The notes below the pieces were generated by a model. That model worked only from the letters and a program-made list of their open reading frames with translations, made no database searches and was not told the DNA's origin. A stretch of 64,000 nucleotides of DNA. Origin: Bacteroidales bacterium (GTDB lineage: Bacteria > Bacteroidota > Bacteroidia > Bacteroidales > P3). Positions 7,993 through 17,448 of the stretch are shown here, one piece after another. How positions within the stretch are numbered: position 1 is the first letter of the stretch; each line of letters starts with the position of its first letter. The translations under genes were made by a program, and so were the position numbers. The DNA is taken from positions 23,379 to 87,378 of the forward strand of contig JAFVCE010000002.1 of NCBI GenBank assembly GCA_017479385.1, in the 5' to 3' direction.

Positions 7993-9762
7993 TTAGCGGA
8001 CCTGGATTACGTTGCCGTGGTCGCGCACTATCATGCGGAGCCATTCATCGCGGTAGTCGGGTTGGGCGGGCATTACGGCCATGCCAGTGGGGGTGCGCTC
8101 GAACTGGCCGTTCTGCTCTTTCTTGATGTTGCCATCCATATACTTGACGAGGAGGTAGCGGTCGAGGTTGGTCCACTCCTTCATCATCTTTTCGGCCTGG
8201 CGGTTCGAGAAGTCGTTTAGGAGCTCGGTCAGTTCGTCGTCGGAGCGGGCACCTTTGGCGCGCTCGTCGTATCTGAGCACGTCGGCGAGGAAGTTGGTCT
8301 CGAGGTTGCCCTGCACGCGCTGGAGGTCGACAATCATGTCGCTGTAGCGGCTATAGACGAAGTTGCTCACGCGGTTGAAGAGCCAGAAAGCGGAGGTTTC
8401 GCTATAGGTAAGCATATCGCCGTTGCCTTCGCGGAAGCAGAGGGGGATGTTGGTTATGCCACAATACATGGGGCAGTAGACGGTAGAATAGGTGTCGTCG
8501 ACGCCAAACCAGAGCACGCCGCCAATGCGCGACGGCAGCCAACCGCGGCACTGTGCCACGAAGCTGAAGCCGGTTTGTTGGGTCGAGGTGGCACGTTCGT
8601 GGACGTAGGTCTTGCCGTCGACCTCAAAGTCCATTGGGCGCCAACGGTAGGGACAACGGAAGGGGCCGGCGCCGAGGTCGTTGGTCATATCCATCGAGGT
8701 ACCCTCGTAGTGGTCGCGCATGAGGTTCATCACCTCGGGCAGGGTCACCTTGTGGTCGGGTTTAATCCATAGAGGGAGGCGCTCGGCTTTGGCGTCGCCC
8801 ATGGCATAGGGCTCGTAGCGCTCCATGCCTCGAGCCACGCGGTGGAACATGGCATAGACGCGGGCGTCGCAGCCGCGCAGACCGCTAAAGGTGAGGGGTG
8901 CGTAGGTGTCGCAGAACGAGAAGTCGGCGTCGTTCTGACCGTCGAACCAGCCACAGGCGCGGGCAAAGGTCACCACGTCGGCAGCATAGACGCACTCCAC
9001 TTCGGGCTCGAAAATATAGTCAATGTGGAGGCTGCTGATGGTGGTGTGCAGACCTTTACCTTTGGCTTTTTGGAACTTTTTGGCCTCTTGGGGGAAGGTG
9101 GTAATGCGAGCCTGGTTGGCGTGGCCGCTAACGTAGCCTTCGGGTATGCGGCGGGCCACCCACACTGCGCCATCGGCGTAGTTGTATTTCAGTTTCTTGG
9201 CGAGGTCGGCCTTGACTGGCTCGGCGCGCTTGCCAATGAGTTCGAGAATCCACACCTCGTTGGGGTCGGCAATCGAGAAGCTCTCGCCCTCCGAGCAGTA
9301 GCCATATTCGGCCACGAGCGAAGTCATCACCTTGATGGCTTCGCGAGCGTTCTTGGCGCGCTGCAGGGTGACGTAGATAAGCGAGCCGTAGTCAATGCCC
9401 TTAACCTCCGATTTCCAGCACTCTTCGCGACCGCCATAGGTGGTTTCGCCAATGGCCAGCTGGTGCTCGTTCATGTTGCCCACCACGCTGTAGGTGTGGG
9501 CGGCTTGGGGAATTTTGAAGAGGGGTTTGCCGGTATCCCACTCCACGAGCATAAACTCGGTGCCGGCGGGGTAATCGGCCGCGCGGCGATAGTAGAGCTC
9601 GCCATAGAGGGTGTGGCTGTCGGCAGCATAGGTAATCATGGTGCTGCCGTCGGCGGTGGCCCCTTTCGTGAAGAGGAAGTTGGTGCAAGCCTCGGCAGCC
9701 TGGTTGGCCAGCAGGGCGGCGCTGAGCAGCCCCGCGGCGAGAATTTTACTAAATGCTCTCAT
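7993..9762 (-). CDS. C69-family dipeptidase (Ntn-hydrolase), secreted
   Basis: A 589-aa peptidase of MEROPS family C69. The signal peptide MRAFSKILAAGLLSAALLANQAAEA is followed by Cys26 in ACTNFLFTKGATADGS. That Cys is expected to become the N-terminal nucleophile after cleavage, as in other Ntn hydrolases. The body has the family's EGESFSIADPNEVWILEL and CDARVYAMFHRV regions. The frame extends 87 codons further upstream, but those lie across the -7 box at 9908 and encode no sensible leader, so the start at 9762 is chosen. Probably exported to degrade dipeptides for uptake. It is a single gene with its own terminator. Confidence 0.9.
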   Translation of the reverse strand: MRAFSKILAAGLLSAALLANQAAEACTNFLFTKGATADGSTMITYAADSHTLYGELYYRRAADYPAGTEFMLVEWDTGKPLFKIPQAAHTYSVVGNMNEHQLAIGETTYGGREECWKSEVKGIDYGSLIYVTLQRAKNAREAIKVMTSLVAEYGYCSEGESFSIADPNEVWILELIGKRAEPVKADLAKKLKYNYADGAVWVARRIPEGYVSGHANQARITTFPQEAKKFQKAKGKGLHTTISSLHIDYIFEPEVECVYAADVVTFARACGWFDGQNDADFSFCDTYAPLTFSGLRGCDARVYAMFHRVARGMERYEPYAMGDAKAERLPLWIKPDHKVTLPEVMNLMRDHYEGTSMDMTNDLGAGPFRCPYRWRPMDFEVDGKTYVHERATSTQQTGFSFVAQCRGWLPSRIGGVLWFGVDDTYSTVYCPMYCGITNIPLCFREGNGDMLTYSETSAFWLFNRVSNFVYSRYSDMIVDLQRVQGNLETNFLADVLRYDERAKGARSDDELTELLNDFSNRQAEKMMKEWTNLDRYLLVKYMDGNIKKEQNGQFERTPTGMAVMPAQPDYRDEWLRMIVRDHGNVIQVR

Positions 9763-10168
9763 TTTGGTTGTGATGTTTTTATTTTTTAGTTTCGTTTTAT
9801 CGTCCTTTCGGTGCGCGACCGCTACACGGTGAGGCCACAGCGAATGCTGAAAAATCAGCGCCCTTACCGGCCGCGAGGCACTCCTTTTCCGACACGGTTT
9901 CGCGCTGCAAAGATACATATTTTTTTTGGATTTTCCACCAAAATATAAATAATCTCCTCCAAAAGAGAAATCAGGTTTTGGCGGATATTGTGTGCCAGAG
10001 GGTTTGTCGAACTTGTAGCACACTGCTCAAATGCTGCACTCTGCGACAATACTATTTTTTTTCTCAATCATTGCCAAATTTTATTGTTGGATGCACTTTT
10101 TTTTACACATGAGCGTTATTTTTATGCAGGTTGTTGCACCTAACACAACAAAGCGACTAAAACCAACT
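9763..10168. other. 406-base divergent spacer
   Basis: This AT-rich spacer separates the minus-strand C69 gene from the plus-strand sigma factor gene. It holds the -7 box for the C69 gene at 9908-9915. Several T-runs and hydrophobic-looking short frames precede the sigma gene, but no convincing coding sequence or RNA fold is visible. No clear plus-strand consensus promoter was found. Confidence 0.5.
9908..9915 (-). promoter_or_regulatory. -7 box for the C69 peptidase gene
   Basis: Minus-strand TATCTTTG followed by GC matches TAnnTTTG; it lies 146 bases upstream of the chosen start, implying a long leader. No TTTG is present at the exact -33 position. Confidence 0.6.
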
Positions 10169-10654
10169 ATGCCACCACTGCAACAATGTAACACCAAATT
10201 CGCTGACCTCGTGATGCGCCACCGCGACCTCATTTGGCACATCTGCTCTGACTATAGCCTCAGCGCCGCTTGGGAAACCGAAGACGCCTTCCAAGAGGTG
10301 CTGTGCGCGCTGTGGCGCGACATGAACCAATTCGAGGGACGCAGCTCGGAGCGCACCTGGATATACCGCGTGGCATCGAACACCATGCTCATGCTCAAAC
10401 GCCGACAAAGCAATCGACCCGCACCTAACGGCACCGCCCTGCCCCAAACCGCAGAAACCAACGACAACTACAACCTGCTGCTGCAACTAATAGACCAATT
10501 GCCCGACGCCGACTGCCGCATTGTGCGCGCACACCTCGACGGATTTTCTAACGCCGAAATTGCCACCATCTGCGGCTCGACCACAGCAGCCATTGCCATG
10601 AAACTTTCGCGAATAAAGAAAAAACTGAAACACAAATATGAAGCAGAACGATAA
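10169..10654 (+). CDS. ECF-family RNA polymerase sigma factor (cassette 1)
   Basis: A 161-aa sigma-70 factor of the extracytoplasmic type. Region 2 is visible as EDAFQEVLCALWRDMNQFEG followed by TWIYRVASN, and region 4 as LPDADCRIVRAHLDGFSNAE with the helix-turn-helix IATICGSTTAAIAMKLSRIK. The frame extends 46 codons upstream through low-complexity sequence; the start at 10169 (MPPLQQ) gives the usual family length. It overlaps the next gene by 17 bp. Sigma, membrane protein and lipoprotein form cassette 1, which parallels cassette 2 at 28381-29881. Confidence 0.9.
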   Translation: MPPLQQCNTKFADLVMRHRDLIWHICSDYSLSAAWETEDAFQEVLCALWRDMNQFEGRSSERTWIYRVASNTMLMLKRRQSNRPAPNGTALPQTAETNDNYNLLLQLIDQLPDADCRIVRAHLDGFSNAEIATICGSTTAAIAMKLSRIKKKLKHKYEAER

Positions 10655-10991
10655 CAAGACAACCAGCGAGTTCGACCAACTGTGGCAACAACGCCTGCAA
10701 AGCGCTGCCCAAAGCCGCTGCCCAATAGACGGCCTCGCTTTGCAACACCACATCGCCACAGCCCAACAGGCCCCTCTGAAGGCAAAAACAGGGGGCCGAC
10801 GCACCCTGTGGTGGGCCGTGGCCGCAGCAGCCTGCTTGGCCGCAGTGCTGCTACCTCTACGACACATATTGTTCGGCCACAGCGGCATTCGCACTGTTGA
10901 AATCGACGGCCAAGAAATTCAGTTTGCCTGCAACAACGACTGCTCGCCCGAAGGCACCATTTCAATGCTCAACCAAATAGTGAACAAATGA
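10638..10991 (+). CDS. probable anti-sigma membrane protein (cassette 1)
   Basis: A 117-residue single-pass membrane protein. An N-terminal cytoplasmic part of about 53 residues precedes a hydrophobic helix near residues 58-75, and the C-terminus ends with the pattern ACNNDC followed by ISMLNQIVN. The equivalent gene of cassette 2 ends in VVCNTQC followed by VINEIWNFL. This shared Cys-Asn-x-x-Cys-x(5-6)-Ile-x-x-Ile/Trp ending suggests one family. Overlap with the sigma gene and the topology suggest an anti-sigma role. I do not recognise a named anti-sigma domain, so the function is inferred. Confidence 0.7.
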   Translation: MKQNDNKTTSEFDQLWQQRLQSAAQSRCPIDGLALQHHIATAQQAPLKAKTGGRRTLWWAVAAAACLAAVLLPLRHILFGHSGIRTVEIDGQEIQFACNNDCSPEGTISMLNQIVNK

Positions 10992-11689
10992 TGAAAAAAA
11001 TACTCGCCATACTACTGCCCACCCTGCTGCTTGCCTCGTGCCAGCCCAAAAAGTCGGCCTTGCAGCAAGTCTATGACCAATATGCCGACAGCGTCGACCG
11101 CGTAACGGTGGCCCTGGTGGGCAATTATCGGGTCGAGGACAACATCTTCAATGTCATCATGTTGCAAGCACTGAGCGACGACGACTGGCAATGGCTAAAA
11201 GAGGAGTTTGGGGTGATACAAACCAACAATATGCCCATGCCCTTTGCCAACGAACTGATAGACTACCCAAAGATGCAACTACAATTCATTTCTAACTATG
11301 TCGATAGCACAGGCCGGACAGAAGACCCACTGGCCAACACCGACGAGGGCACCATCGTAACACAATTCCTCAACACGCTGCTGCAAAACATTATTGACAT
11401 AGACAGCGCCGAGGCTCGGCTGAACTTCGATAGCATTGTCTGCACCACAGACAGCATCGAGGCAACCATCGACACCACACTCACTCGTCGCTTCTCGCAA
11501 ATGGCAGCCCAGGAGGGCAAATATGGCTATCTGATTGTAACCCAAGAGCAATACCAGACATTGTGGCTGCTGTTTTTCGACTCGCTCGAAGAGATGCTGG
11601 CCATTGCCCGACACCTAATGCGAAACGACCAGACCCAGTTCATGCTCGCCCCGCAAACCATAGCAGACAGCACCCAAAGCAGACCTTAA
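10988..11689 (+). CDS. lipoprotein of sigma cassette 1, unknown function
   Basis: A 233-aa protein with a lipobox signal (MMKKILAILLPTLLLASC, lipidated Cys18). The start overlaps the preceding stop by 4 bp (ATGA). The mature part is acidic and mainly helical and strand-like, with LQALSDDDWQWLKEEFGV resembling LEATSDHGWRQLRRQLAIG of the third gene of cassette 2. I do not recognise a family beyond that. The last codons and the stop lie inside an 11-bp-phased repeat. It may be the envelope sensor or effector of the sigma system. Confidence 0.75.
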   Translation: MMKKILAILLPTLLLASCQPKKSALQQVYDQYADSVDRVTVALVGNYRVEDNIFNVIMLQALSDDDWQWLKEEFGVIQTNNMPMPFANELIDYPKMQLQFISNYVDSTGRTEDPLANTDEGTIVTQFLNTLLQNIIDIDSAEARLNFDSIVCTTDSIEATIDTTLTRRFSQMAAQEGKYGYLIVTQEQYQTLWLLFFDSLEEMLAIARHLMRNDQTQFMLAPQTIADSTQSRP

Positions 11690-11724
11690 GCAGACCTCAA
11701 CACGACCCTAACTACCCTAACACA
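11670..11724 (-). repeat. 11-bp-phased repeat, locus 3 (sub-type A, reverse orientation)
   Basis: Units such as agaccttaagc, agacctcaaca and cgaccctaact run in phase. Their reverse complement contains gttagggtcgtgttgaggtc, the core of loci 1, 2, 6 and 10. It overlaps the end of the upstream gene: the stop codon TAA lies within a unit. Confidence 0.65.
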
Positions 11725-11750
11725 CAAACAATCAATAAAATAAAAACAAA

Positions 11751-12479
11751 ATGAAAGCAAACAAACTGTTAATCACCGTTTTGCTGCAAATTGTGGCAAG
11801 CTGCGCAATGGGGCAGGTTCAAAGCTACCGTTGCACCTACGAATCGAAAATCAATCTGCCGGAAGATGTGTCGAACAGCGTCGGTAACGACATTGGCCAA
11901 ATGCTCATGCAAGCACTCTCTCAGAACAGAACCTACTATGTGCTGACCTACAGCGACGGCAAGTCGTTGTTCGAGCGCGACGAAAAGCTGTCTGACGAAA
12001 GCATGATTACCAGCAACAGCACGGTCTATGTAGACTACAAAGCTGGCCAGCAAGTAACGCAAGAAGAATTCATGAGCCGCAAGTTCCTCATCAGCGAGCC
12101 TCTGCAAGCGTCCCAATGGCACTTGCAAAACGAACAGCGCAACATTGCCGGACGCAAATGTAGCAAGGCCATAATCGTTTCCGAAACCAACAAAACCGAC
12201 AGCATCGTGGCGTGGTACTCGCCCGAAACCCCAATTCCAGCTGGGCCTATGGGATACTGCGGACTGCCCGGACTGATTGTCGAACTCAACATGGGGGGCA
12301 TATTGTTCACCCTGACCGAAATCAAAGTCATCGACACCCCAGTCGAAATCAAAGCCCCAACCAAAGGCAAAAAGGTCTCGCGCGAAGAATATGTGAAACT
12401 AATGGACCAAAAAATGAAAGAATATGGCGTCGACAACAACAGCGAGGGCGGAATCAAAGTAATACAATTAGGCAACTGA
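11751..12479 (+). CDS. GLPGLI family protein
   Basis: A 242-aa secreted protein of the GLPGLI family (TIGR01200), which is confined to Bacteroidota and often precedes a TonB-type receptor. The naming motif appears as GYCGLPGLIVELN at about residue 167, preceded by the usual AWYSPETPIPAGPMG segment. The signal peptide ends near MGQVQ. Only 3 bp separate it from the receptor gene, so the two are co-expressed. The biochemical role of the family is unknown; a periplasmic or surface partner of the receptor is likely. Confidence 0.9.
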   Translation: MKANKLLITVLLQIVASCAMGQVQSYRCTYESKINLPEDVSNSVGNDIGQMLMQALSQNRTYYVLTYSDGKSLFERDEKLSDESMITSNSTVYVDYKAGQQVTQEEFMSRKFLISEPLQASQWHLQNEQRNIAGRKCSKAIIVSETNKTDSIVAWYSPETPIPAGPMGYCGLPGLIVELNMGGILFTLTEIKVIDTPVEIKAPTKGKKVSREEYVKLMDQKMKEYGVDNNSEGGIKVIQLGN

Positions 12480-12482
12480 ACC

Positions 12483-15119
12483 ATGACAGCACTCAAACAA
12501 AAACTGGCACTACTCGCATTGCTACTCCCTGTACTGACGCTGCAAGCACAGATACAAGGCACCGCCTACACGGCCGACAGCCCTGCCGCCTTCGCCACGG
12601 TGGCCCTCTATGCCGACAGCAACACCAACGCCACGCCGCAAGCTTTCGCCTACACCGACGGCGACGGCCACTTTAAGCTCGATGCCCAACCACAAAACGG
12701 GCAATGGCTCACGGTGCGTTACCTCGGCTGCAAAGAATGGCGCCACCCTCTGCCCACACCTGCCAGCAACATAACCATTCGCCTCGAAACCGATGCCAAA
12801 ACATTGAACGAAGTGATAGTTAAATCGAACTACAAAACCATCGAGGTGCGAGGCGACACCATATCCATCAACACCGAATACTTCAAAACCGGAGCAGAAG
12901 AGACGGCCAGCGAAGTTCTGCAAAAAATTCCCGGCATGGAAGTGTCGGACAACGGCCAGGTGAAATACGGCGGCAAAGACATCGACAAGATACTCGTCGA
13001 TGGCAAAGACATCTTTACCCAAGGCAGCGATGCCGCCCTCAACACACTGCCTGCCGACGCCATGAAAGGTGCCGAAATTATCAGAAACTACCACTCGGGC
13101 AGCTTGGTCGACGAATTTTCAAGCCGCGAACTGGTGGCTATGAACATTAAAACCGATGGGCGAACCCGCGTCAACGGCGTTATAGGCCTGCTCGGCGGAC
13201 TGACAGACAAGGCCAAACTCGACGGCTCTCTGCTCTCCATAGCCAATAAACTCTCTATCACTGCTACACTGGCAGGCAACAACACCGGCGAAGCTGTGTT
13301 CTCCATAAGCGACTACATAAAAAACGTCATCGGCCTCGACGACATTATCTCGGCCGCCATTGGCAGCGGCACCGCCGCCCTGCCAATATCTGCCGATGAG
13401 ATGTCGATGCTCATTCCACGCAGCAACATCTACCGCTCTTTCAACGGATTTACCAACATCAGCGGAACCTGGAACCACTCCGAGAAACTACGGGTCAAAG
13501 GTAATGTCATGCTCAATGGCCAGGACGTAGACGCGCTGAGCCTTTCCGAACGCAAATACCTATCGCTTGACCAAACCCAACAACATCGCTCGCAAAATGG
13601 CAACAGCAACCTCTTCGTTTCGGGCAACCTGCAAGAAAGGTGGAAACCAACCAAAAACATCGAGATAAGCAACCTCACCCACTTCAGCAACACCTCTCTG
13701 CAAACCAACGACAGCATCGACGAAAGTGGCGCAACCGAAATGTTTGCCAGCGAGGACGACCAATTGCGCAAGCAAAACATCAGAGAGGAGCTTGTGGCCA
13801 ACATCAAGATGGGGCGCAACCTGCTGTCGGCACACCTGACCATGGACAACAGTCACCGCAATTTTAGTTATGGCTTGATGACCGACAATGTTTTGTTGCC
13901 CGCTTACCTGTATGACAGCACCGCAACGGGCTACTCGATAATGACCAACCGCAGCATAGGCAACACCATTGTAGCCCCTGAGGTGAGCTATGCGCTGAAA
14001 CTTTCGAGTATGATGACGCTCACCTCCACAGCCTCTTTCGAACACAACGCCAACAGTTTTGCCTACTCCCACAACGAAGGGGCGAACGAAAAGTCGGTGC
14101 TCGATTGGGAGAAACTTTCGGCAGCCTTGCAGTTGGCCAAGACCAAGGGGTTGTTTCAATTTGCCATCGGTGCCACGGCCCGACGTACGGCGTGGCGCAG
14201 CAACATTGGCGGCTTGCCCGACGACCACCGCAACGACATTCTGCCACAGGGCTCGTTGCACCTCGTGTTCAGCAGCGCTCACAGGCTCACTCTTTCGGCA
14301 CAAATGGAGCGCAACCCTATAGAGATGGAATATCTGTTGCGCACTCCCATGGTTGACGGCAGCAGCAGCCTGCGCGCCGGCTCTAACATTGTGAACCCCT
14401 TTGCCAAAACGGCGTCGACCAATTTGCACTATCAACTGTACGACCAGTTCTCGAACACGATGTTTTTTGTCATGGGCAGCATCAGCGACAACCGGTTTAG
14501 CGCCCGCTCGCACACTTTGCAGGACAGTTCTATTGCCACATCGACGGTTTATGAGAACGATGGCTATATGCAAAATCGCAGCCTCGGCGCACAACTCTCG
14601 AAAGGACTTGGCAGGTGGCCGGTCGATTTGAAGTTGGCTGGCAGTTTAACAAGTTCTGTTAGCCAGACGTCGCTCAATGGCACCGACGACGAGATTAATT
14701 CTCTGTCGAGGTCGGCCTCGATAGATTTTGTGTCGCGCAGGAGAGGCGTTTTCAACTTCGAGGTCGGCGCCTCGTACAGCCTTTCGACCAGCGATTACAG
14801 CACTGCCGACATTGGAAGCAGCCTTTTGAACACCGACGCTCATGTGGTGATGACTGCCGCTTGGACAAAGTTCAGTGCCGTCGTCAGATTTGCTTTCTCG
14901 CACTTGGAGAATGGCAACTACAATCGTGATTACTATGACCTGGGCTTCAAATTCGAGTATAAGCTCAAGCACTGGCGGCTTTCGTTGCGAGGTGGGAATG
15001 TGCTGAATTTGAAAAACATAGAGTGGCGCGAAATCGAAACCACCCCTCTTTACATAGCTCAAACCACCTATAGACGTATGCCTGGTTATGTTCTTCTGGG
15101 TGCAAAATACAGGTTTTGA
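12483..15119 (+). CDS. outer-membrane beta-barrel protein with carboxypeptidase-like regulatory domain
   Basis: A TonB-dependent-receptor-like outer-membrane protein (878 aa). A signal peptide (to about LQAQIQG) is followed by a short carboxypeptidase-regulatory beta-sandwich, which has YLGCKEWRHPLP in place of the usual LGY motif. Next comes the plug region with EVLQKIPGMEVSDNGQVKYG and KILVDGKDIF, and then a long barrel ending in aromatic residues (LLGAKYRF). Pairing with a GLPGLI gene 3 bp upstream is a recurring arrangement. The ligand is unknown. A hairpin at 15181 ends the transcript. Confidence 0.85.
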   Translation: MTALKQKLALLALLLPVLTLQAQIQGTAYTADSPAAFATVALYADSNTNATPQAFAYTDGDGHFKLDAQPQNGQWLTVRYLGCKEWRHPLPTPASNITIRLETDAKTLNEVIVKSNYKTIEVRGDTISINTEYFKTGAEETASEVLQKIPGMEVSDNGQVKYGGKDIDKILVDGKDIFTQGSDAALNTLPADAMKGAEIIRNYHSGSLVDEFSSRELVAMNIKTDGRTRVNGVIGLLGGLTDKAKLDGSLLSIANKLSITATLAGNNTGEAVFSISDYIKNVIGLDDIISAAIGSGTAALPISADEMSMLIPRSNIYRSFNGFTNISGTWNHSEKLRVKGNVMLNGQDVDALSLSERKYLSLDQTQQHRSQNGNSNLFVSGNLQERWKPTKNIEISNLTHFSNTSLQTNDSIDESGATEMFASEDDQLRKQNIREELVANIKMGRNLLSAHLTMDNSHRNFSYGLMTDNVLLPAYLYDSTATGYSIMTNRSIGNTIVAPEVSYALKLSSMMTLTSTASFEHNANSFAYSHNEGANEKSVLDWEKLSAALQLAKTKGLFQFAIGATARRTAWRSNIGGLPDDHRNDILPQGSLHLVFSSAHRLTLSAQMERNPIEMEYLLRTPMVDGSSSLRAGSNIVNPFAKTASTNLHYQLYDQFSNTMFFVMGSISDNRFSARSHTLQDSSIATSTVYENDGYMQNRSLGAQLSKGLGRWPVDLKLAGSLTSSVSQTSLNGTDDEINSLSRSASIDFVSRRRGVFNFEVGASYSLSTSDYSTADIGSSLLNTDAHVVMTAAWTKFSAVVRFAFSHLENGNYNRDYYDLGFKFEYKLKHWRLSLRGGNVLNLKNIEWREIETTPLYIAQTTYRRMPGYVLLGAKYRF

Positions 15120-15180
15120 ATAATCCGCCAATCGAATTGGGCAAGCTATGGCAAATATCCGAATATTTACCATAGAGGAA

Positions 15181-15217
15181 ACGCGAGGCGCTGCTATGCA
15201 ATATCAGCGCCTCGCGT
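15181..15217 (+). terminator. terminator after the receptor gene
   Basis: A perfect 13-bp stem (ACGCGAGGCGCTG with its complement) around an 11-base loop lies 61 bases past the stop and is followed by an AT-rich tail. The 15120-15498 spacer also holds an 11-bp-phased repeat and the opposing terminator. Confidence 0.75.
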
Positions 15218-15353
15218 CGTTATAATTTTCCGACCGAAGTTCAGCTCACGTTACTATCGCCAACCTCTTGGCTGGTAGATTGCCTACCGCTTTCATATAG
15301 GCATCAAGGCTGGGACGGGCAGCGTGAATATGCAATGTGAGCCGTCGGTCAGG

Positions 15354-15430
15354 TCGGGTTAAGGTGCTGTTAACATCGGGTTGAGGTCGGGTTAAGGTGC
15401 TGCTAACATCGAGTTGAGGTCGGTTCAAGG
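15354..15430 (+). repeat. 11-bp-phased repeat, locus 4 (sub-type B)
   Basis: Seven 11-base units without any phase slip: tcgggttaagg, tgctgttaaca, tcgggttgagg, tcgggttaagg, tgctgctaaca, tcgagttgagg, tcggttcaagg. It lies between two convergent genes, directly beside the terminator of the leucine-rich-repeat gene. Confidence 0.85.
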
Positions 15431-15442
15431 GGAACCAGAAAA

Positions 15443-15473
15443 AATCCCCACCATAGGGCATACGGTGGGGATT
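15443..15473 (-). terminator. terminator of leucine-rich-repeat gene copy 1
   Basis: AATCCCCACC pairs with GGTGGGGATT around an 11-base loop; on the minus strand the stem is followed by a run of Ts. The same hairpin recurs at 17886-17914 behind the second copy. Confidence 0.85.
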
Positions 15474-15498
15474 TATGGGCGTTATATGTTAATCTGCG

Positions 15499-17448
15499 CT
15501 ACTTAACCACCACAATGCGGCGGGCTGGGGCGTTGCCGACCTTGACGAGGTAGGCGCCTGTGGTTGGGATGTCGAAGCGCATGGTGGAATACTCGTCGCG
15601 CTTCACAGCCATACGGCGACCCACGGCGTCGTATAGAACCACGCTGTTGCCGTCGGCGCCATCGACAACAATCTGACCGTTGTTGCTGTATATCTTGGCA
15701 TTTATCGCCTCAACTTCGTCCACACCAACAACAATGGTGTCGTGCACATATATGGTATCATACAGAGTGATGTAGATGGTATCGGTCTGAGTAAGCCACA
15801 GAGTATCGGTGTTGTAAACGACTGTGGTGTCGTAGATGGTATTTGTGACGGTGTCGTGAATTTGGGTCGTATCGTGAATTTGGACCGTGTCATGCACAGC
15901 AATGCCACCAGCCGAGAAAAGGGCAGTAATGGTGGTGTCGGAGGTGACGGTAATGGTAAGCGGATTGTCCATGCTGCCGTTGCTCCAGCCGTCGAAGGTG
16001 CTGCCGCCGTGAGGTAGTGCACTTATCGTAGTCTCGACGCCAAGGAGGTAAATTCCCCCACCAGACACATTGCCGAGTGTAGTATCAGAAGACAAAACGG
16101 TCACCTGCCCAATATCTTCAAAAACCGCTTCTATGACATGGGAAGGTGGAACTGTAATTGTGTCCACATATTCTATATATCCGTATGCCATATAATACCA
16201 TCTTGTGAGCGAATCAATGTAGTCCACGTTATCCATATAGAGGTGAGTCAACATCTTCGGCGGAAAGCCAAACTCCAAGTAATTGTTGATAGAAGAGAAA
16301 ATATAGATGACTGCTCCTTGACTTATTAGTACTGCTGTGTCGTTCACTTCATTATAATCATAATGCCCGTTATCAATATCATATATGATATAACCGCCAC
16401 CGTTGTTGATAATAGTCAAAGTTGCACAAGTGTCAATAATGTTGTTATATCTCCAGTACTCCGATTCGATGTATGCCGATCCCGAATTGCATGGGACGAT
16501 TGTCGGTAGGCGGTAGGCAAAGTCAGGATTGCCAGCTGGAGGAACGCTGCCAAGCATGAAAATGGTGTCCAGCGAAGACCCCCACATACCCCAAGGAGAA
16601 TCCATATAACTGACAGATGCAGGAATGATGATGGAAGACAATGGACAATCACTGAATGCATAGAAATCTATGGTGTCGACAGATGCCGGCAGAGTTATAT
16701 TTGTCAGGCTTGTACAGTCGTCAAAGGTATACTTTCCAATCACTGTGACAGAGTCGCCAAGAAGCACCGAACTCAAGTTGCTGCAATCCGAGAATGTATT
16801 ATAACCAGTGTTAGGGCATCTGATTATGGCTGAGGTAAGGTCGGTGCAACTAGAAAAAGCGGAAACCATGTGTTTGACAGAATGCGGTATCTCAATTGAC
16901 TGTATTCCACATTCACCGAATGCATTTGCTAATATTGAGTCGACTCCGTTTTCAATAGAAACCGATGTGAGTCCACTGCACAATGCAAAAGCACGTTCCC
17001 CGATTGAGCTAACGCTACCAGGAATATTAACTGACTCAAGTTGGTCACATCTTTCGAAAGCCGATAATCCTATGGTGTTGACTCCATCACCTATAGTGAC
17101 GTTCGTTAACCCCGAACGCGAAAATGCGTATTGTCCGATGGATAGTATACTGCCTGGAATAACAACAGAACGGAGCTCTGTACACCCATCCAATGCAAAA
17201 CCTTCTATTGCTGTTACATTGTAGACAATACCCTCATGAACAACCGTACTGGGTATGACTAAATCCCCTGTGGGACGTTGAGAACTCATCCATCGGTCGT
17301 CGGGCCAAGCGACGACTGCATCAGAACCAGAGATTCTGTAGTACAACGTCTGACCATTGTAAGTGTATGGGAAATCATCTGCAACGGCTTTGTAATTAAT
17401 TGCCATTGCCAGCAGCATGAGGGCTGCAAATAATAAATTTTTCTTCAT
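15499..17448 (-). CDS. BspA-like leucine-rich-repeat surface protein with T9SS sorting domain (copy 1)
   Basis: A 649-aa exported protein. After the signal peptide (MKKNLLFAALMLLAMAI...) come LRR_5/BspA repeats of the type FDDCTSLTNITLPASVDTI (about residues 80-330). A beta-rich region of InlB-B-repeat character (DGWSNGSMDNPLTITVTSDT) follows, then a Thr/Asp-rich linker (HDTVQIHDTTQIHDT), and a type A C-terminal sorting domain ending ATGAYLVKVGNAPARRIVVVK. It is predicted to be secreted by the type IX system. Longer in-frame starts exist at 17544 and 17574. The promoter at 17561-17591 excludes 17574, and the signal peptide favours 17448. Tandem paralogue of the gene at 17940. Confidence 0.87.
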   Translation of the reverse strand: MKKNLLFAALMLLAMAINYKAVADDFPYTYNGQTLYYRISGSDAVVAWPDDRWMSSQRPTGDLVIPSTVVHEGIVYNVTAIEGFALDGCTELRSVVIPGSILSIGQYAFSRSGLTNVTIGDGVNTIGLSAFERCDQLESVNIPGSVSSIGERAFALCSGLTSVSIENGVDSILANAFGECGIQSIEIPHSVKHMVSAFSSCTDLTSAIIRCPNTGYNTFSDCSNLSSVLLGDSVTVIGKYTFDDCTSLTNITLPASVDTIDFYAFSDCPLSSIIIPASVSYMDSPWGMWGSSLDTIFMLGSVPPAGNPDFAYRLPTIVPCNSGSAYIESEYWRYNNIIDTCATLTIINNGGGYIIYDIDNGHYDYNEVNDTAVLISQGAVIYIFSSINNYLEFGFPPKMLTHLYMDNVDYIDSLTRWYYMAYGYIEYVDTITVPPSHVIEAVFEDIGQVTVLSSDTTLGNVSGGGIYLLGVETTISALPHGGSTFDGWSNGSMDNPLTITVTSDTTITALFSAGGIAVHDTVQIHDTTQIHDTVTNTIYDTTVVYNTDTLWLTQTDTIYITLYDTIYVHDTIVVGVDEVEAINAKIYSNNGQIVVDGADGNSVVLYDAVGRRMAVKRDEYSTMRFDIPTTGAYLVKVGNAPARRIVVVK

